Notes under the pieces: model-generated
What the model was told of the DNA's origin: nothing
What the model saw: only the letters and a program-made list of their open reading frames with translations
Databases searched by the model: none
Shown here: positions 7,286 to 9,536 of the stretch, one piece after another
How positions within the stretch are numbered: position 1 is the first letter of the stretch
Layout of the letters: every line of letters starts with the position of its first letter
Made by a program: the position numbers and the translations under genes
Source of the DNA: SZUA-229 sp964531165
GTDB taxonomy: Bacteria; Pseudomonadota; Gammaproteobacteria; SZUA-229
DNA length: 9,536 nucleotides
Direction of reading: 5' to 3'
NCBI GenBank assembly: GCA_964531165.1
Contig: CAZHEA010000104.1
Coordinates: 1 to 9,536 of the forward strand

Positions 7286-7338
7286 AACCCCGCTGATTGA
7301 TTTTAACTTTTTATAATGTCTTAGATTAATAAACAAGT

Positions 7339-7390
7339 GGGGTCAGAGCACAATTGTTTCTAATATTAGAATTAACTGTGTTCTGACCCT
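7339..7390. repeat. 52-nt palindromic element, copy R3
   Basis: Identical to R1 at 49 of 52 positions. The three differences lie in the right arm: one turns a G-T pair into G-C, the other two turn G-C into G-T, so all stem positions outside the two shared mismatches still pair. It begins 53 bases after the stop of the pentapeptide gene and directly abuts the transposase remnant that follows. Confidence 0.88.
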
Positions 7391-7400
7391 AATTATTTTA

Positions 7401-7490
7401 GATGAAATAGTGGTGGAGTTTGATGTGAGTTATGCGACAGTTAGTCGTGCAGTTAATAACTTTGAAGCTTGTGTGAAAGGTACGGTCTGA
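7401..7490 (+). pseudogene. C-terminal remnant of a REP-associated (RAYT/IS200-like) transposase
   Basis: The frame 7401-7490 ends in a helix-turn-helix-like stretch, VSYATVSRAVNNFE, before a stop at 7488-7490. This strongly resembles the extreme C-terminus of RAYT-type transposases, where a GVxYxTVSRxVxxFE segment closes the protein. The catalytic HUH and tyrosine part is absent. Upstream, the frame runs without a stop through R3 to 7317 but has no start codon, so the 5' part was replaced by or deleted against the palindrome. The stop codon is embedded in GGTCTGACCCC, the inverse of the GGGGTCAGA that begins R1 and R3. The identification rests on about 30 residues and on this context. Confidence 0.55.
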
Positions 7491-7529
7491 CCCCGATTCG
7501 GCGATCCGTGCGCGATTCGGTTTAGACCC
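7485..7529. repeat. Imperfect palindrome after the transposase remnant
   Basis: GGTCTGACCCCGATTCG at 7485-7501 can pair with CGATTCGGTTTAGACC at 7513-7528 (about 13 of 16 positions with one bulge). CGATTCGG also occurs twice as a direct repeat (7495-7502 and 7513-7520). It shares the GTCTGACCCC end with the R elements but has a different, GC-rich body, so it may be a second REP-like unit tied to the transposase. Confidence 0.45.
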
Positions 7530-7594
7530 GGATTTGTGTTATGCCAAATATGTCCCTGTAAAAGAACGTCTCCAAAGTTCCATTATTAGTATAA

Positions 7595-8662
7595 TTAAAC
7601 AAGCATCAATATGATAATGGTTCCAATCATTCCACCCACTATTGAAAGTGCGTGATTTTTAGAATAATTGTTAAACAATCCTGTTGTCACTGTTATAGGA
7701 AGGAGAACTAACCTTATGGCTGCTCGGATTACACCAAAAAATAGATTTGTTTTCGCCATGTTCATCATGGCATCACCGTATCCATAACCGAAGAAGGTCC
7801 ATCCATCGCACACAAATATGGAGGCTATGCGGTCACCCAAACTCAGATTGTTTTTTCCTGCGAAATTAAGGTGATTTATAACATATAGTGGTGTTCGAAG
7901 AGCATAATAATATAGTAGTGCACTAATACCATACGCATATAAAACAGGGTTTTCTTTTTGAAACATAAGCGTTGCAAAAATGAGTGCGACAATTAAGGTG
8001 CCCCAGCCACCAGTAAATTTTCTTTTTTTAGATATTTTGATTGCTGAATCAAGATCATCTAACCGTGTTAACACATATGGATTAACTGGGTTTAATGCCC
8101 TTGCTTTGGTGGAGTACTCTTCTGCATTCTGAATATGTTCATGAGTCAGTGCATAATCCAGATTATCGTCATCTGCATGGTGCCAGTCTTTGGTGGCTGC
8201 AATTGAATAAATATCAGCTAAATTATTCCGGATAGTATCGTCATCCGTATTGGTTCGGTACATTTCCTCAACTTGCGCCAATGCATCATCGACTTCGCCT
8301 AGATTCATTTTTGCTTTGCATAAACTGGAACTGTATTGCAAATTATCCGGTTCAATATGCAGTGCCCGATTAAATTCACCGAGGGCTGCTTCATCGTTAC
8401 CCATGTCAAAATAGATATTACCTAAAGCATTGTAATATTTTGCATTGCTCGGCTCTATACTAATGGCTTTTTTTACATCTGTGGCGGATTCTTCTAGTTG
8501 CCCCCACATTAGGTTTGCATATCCGCGCATGAAATAGGCTTCATCCGAATCAGGTTCTACTGCTACCCACTTGCTCGCTTTTTTTAGTGCTTCTGGGTAT
8601 TTTTGTTGCTCAATCAAGCTACGGATTTTTGCACCCAGGTCTATGGTATCTGTATCAGTCAT
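7595..8662 (-). CDS. Tetratricopeptide-repeat protein with membrane C-terminal half
   Basis: A 355-residue protein with an excellent ribosome site (AGGAGG, minus strand at 8669-8674, six bases before the ATG). Residues 7-142 hold about four TPR units; the clearest are 41-74 and 75-108 (..AxFxxG..IEPxNAKYYNALGNIYFDMG..). TPRs bind partner proteins. After a charged linker (160-216), hydrophobic segments lie at about 220-236, 240-261, 305-328 and 338-355, separated by a glycine- and aromatic-rich part (GWTFFGYGYGDAMMN, 287-301). There is no signal peptide, so the TPR half should be cytoplasmic. I do not recognise the membrane domain. Nothing on the minus strand is closely linked, so it looks monocistronic. 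A scaffold or assembly role is inference from the TPRs only. Confidence 0.9.
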   Translation of the reverse strand: MTDTDTIDLGAKIRSLIEQQKYPEALKKASKWVAVEPDSDEAYFMRGYANLMWGQLEESATDVKKAISIEPSNAKYYNALGNIYFDMGNDEAALGEFNRALHIEPDNLQYSSSLCKAKMNLGEVDDALAQVEEMYRTNTDDDTIRNNLADIYSIAATKDWHHADDDNLDYALTHEHIQNAEEYSTKARALNPVNPYVLTRLDDLDSAIKISKKRKFTGGWGTLIVALIFATLMFQKENPVLYAYGISALLYYYALRTPLYVINHLNFAGKNNLSLGDRIASIFVCDGWTFFGYGYGDAMMNMAKTNLFFGVIRAAIRLVLLPITVTTGLFNNYSKNHALSIVGGMIGTIIILMLV

Positions 8663-8812
8663 CTTAAACCTCCTGTTTATTCATAATGATTTCATAAGCT
8701 GACATTTTTTGAGACCAGCGTAACAGGCCGTAAAAAAGGGTCAGGCTATTGATTTGTATGTTTCTATTCCCTGAAAAAAGATTAAAATTAAGCTCGTAAC
8801 CTGTCGTACTAA
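8663..8812. other. Intergenic region with a REP-like half-palindrome
   Basis: This must hold the promoter of the TPR gene, but I see no convincing pair of boxes. GGGTCAGGC at 8738-8746 repeats the core of R2, and CCCTGA at 8769-8774 can pair with part of it (TCAGG/CCTGA) across 24 bases. It could be a worn relative of the R elements or chance. Confidence 0.25.
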
Positions 8813-9148
8813 GTTACTGATTTAGTAGCCGAAGATTTATTAGTCTTAGAGGCCGTTAACAAGCAGGGCATTAAATCGACCCGAAACATTAATCTGCACA
8901 GTCGAATAAGCTTAAGGTTGGAATTTAGCAAGGATGAGCCCTTATGGCAAACTTTAATAGGTATTGATGCTGGTAGACCTGAACAGAATAAAAAAATAAA
9001 ACGGACACCCATCGCAATAAAACGGACACCCATCATAAAAAACGTAATAAAACGGACACCCATCATAAAAAAGGCTCAGATCAACCTAAGTCTTTGTTTT
9101 TATAAAGCTCTAATTGTGTGTGACTGGATATGTTATCTGGATAAGTGA
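8813..9148 (+). other. Open frame without a normal start; possible gene remnant
   Basis: The frame stays open for 111 codons after a stop at 8810-8812, with no ATG or GTG near its beginning; the first usable start would be a TTG at 8918. The first half reads like protein (..LVAEDLLVLEAVNKQGIK..), the middle ..LIGIDAGRPEQNKK.. runs into three copies of IKRTPI encoded by the tandem repeat. I do not recognise a family. It may be the 3' part of a gene whose 5' end has been lost, extended into repeat DNA. Confidence 0.3.
8995..9072 (+). repeat. Three copies of a 19-nt direct repeat
   Basis: AATAAAACGGACACCCATC occurs at 8995-9013, 9016-9034 and 9046-9064, unbroken in each. The second and third copies are identical over 27 bases (9016-9042 and 9046-9072). 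The offsets of 21 and 30 bases are both multiples of three, so the open frame reads IKRTPI three times. Gaps of 2 and 11 bases rule out a CRISPR array. Confidence 0.9.
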
Positions 9149-9296
9149 CTTACTTTTCTTGATGAGTCGCATGTACCTTACATTTTATTTTAACTTTTCA
9201 GAATTAAAAAATCTTAAAAATATCCATGCTTATGTATCCAGTCAACCCTTACGCACATATCTAAGATAGGAAGAATGACGGGGCAATAAATATTAA
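9149..9296. other. Intergenic region, nothing firm seen
   Basis: AT-rich stretch downstream of the minus-strand barrel gene. The only structure is a 10-bp inverted repeat, TGACTGGATA (9121-9130) and TATCCAGTCA (9235-9244), over 100 bases apart. No clear intrinsic terminator for the barrel gene was found. Confidence 0.3.
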
Positions 9297-9536
9297 TCAA
9301 AAATTATAACGTACCTCCGCAAATATTCTGTCATTGTCTTCAATCGCGCGGTAAAAAGGGATGAGGCTGTCCCCCCCGATATAATCAACTACCCCGAGGT
9401 TAAGCGATACGGAATCCGTGTATTTATAATCTAACCACAGGCGTTGAAAACCACCATCAAAACTGTCGCCCGGGCCATTACCGCCTGCCAGAGAAAGCAG
9501 GTAATTGACGGTGGCATTGTCATGGTCAAATGTGTA
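9297..9536 (-). CDS. C-terminal part of an outer-membrane beta-barrel protein (partial)
   Basis: The minus-strand frame is open from the window edge to a TGA at 9297-9299 and gives 79 residues. They show alternating polar and hydrophobic strands separated by glycine/aspartate-rich turns (NGPGDSFDGG, YIGGDS), with LWLDYKYTDSVSLNLGVVDY and the final RIFAEVRYNF. A terminal phenylalanine after an alternating strand is the recognition signal for the BAM complex in outer-membrane barrels. The sequence resembles the ends of uncharacterised barrel proteins of about 400-500 residues, but the substrate cannot be told from this piece. The start lies beyond the window. Confidence 0.75.
   Translation of the reverse strand, partial: YTFDHDNATVNYLLSLAGGNGPGDSFDGGFQRLWLDYKYTDSVSLNLGVVDYIGGDSLIPFYRAIEDNDRIFAEVRYNF

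Noticed and set aside
8995..9072. Possible CRISPR array
   Set aside because: Three 19-base repeats separated by 2 and 11 bases; no spacers of usable length and no cas genes.
9121..9244. Ten-base inverted repeat TGACTGGATA as ends of an insertion element
   Set aside because: The match does not extend beyond ten bases and the 104 bases between hold no gene or further structure.

Overview
The window looks like a piece of a gammaproteobacterial chromosome of moderate to low G+C. The left edge carries the last codons of what looks like ihfA, then a short MerR-type regulator gene, and further on a tRNA-Pro(GGG). The order ihfA - merR - tRNA-Pro is familiar from Pseudomonas and relatives. Here it is split by a 3.35 kb SNF2/SWI2-type helicase gene on the opposite strand.

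Layout: 1-374 is the chromosomal backbone (ihfA end, merR). 375-681 is a gene-free stretch filled by a palindromic, MITE-like repeat. 682-4035 (minus) is a SWIM-zinc-finger SNF2 helicase of 1117 aa. 4208-4284 is tRNA-Pro(GGG). 4285-4651 has no gene; it holds a pair of short direct repeats and the first copy (R1) of a 52-nt palindrome. 4652-5521 is a membrane-anchored protein with three 37-residue repeats. 5522-6103 holds two palindromic elements (one is R2) and degenerate reading frames. 6104-7285 is a multi-spanning membrane protein with a long pentapeptide-repeat tail. 7286-7594 holds R3 and what reads as the C-terminal end of a REP-associated (RAYT/IS200-like) transposase. 7595-8662 (minus) is a TPR protein with a membrane C-terminal half. 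8663-9296 is a repeat-rich region with an open frame lacking a normal start and three copies of a 19-nt repeat. 9297-9536 (minus) is the C-terminal end of an outer-membrane beta-barrel protein, cut by the window edge.

Downstream of the tRNA the DNA is AT-rich. Its genes are isolated, single and of poorly known function, and they are separated by palindromic repeats, as expected of an accessory region beside a tRNA gene. No integrase is visible. I see no multi-gene defence or biosynthetic operon. The most interesting signal is the R1-R3 family of 52-nt near-perfect palindromes. Paired base changes in it preserve the stem, and its terminal GGGGTCAGA motif recurs, inverted, at the stop codon of the transposase remnant. 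This suggests non-autonomous elements mobilised by, and left behind by, a RAYT-type enzyme.
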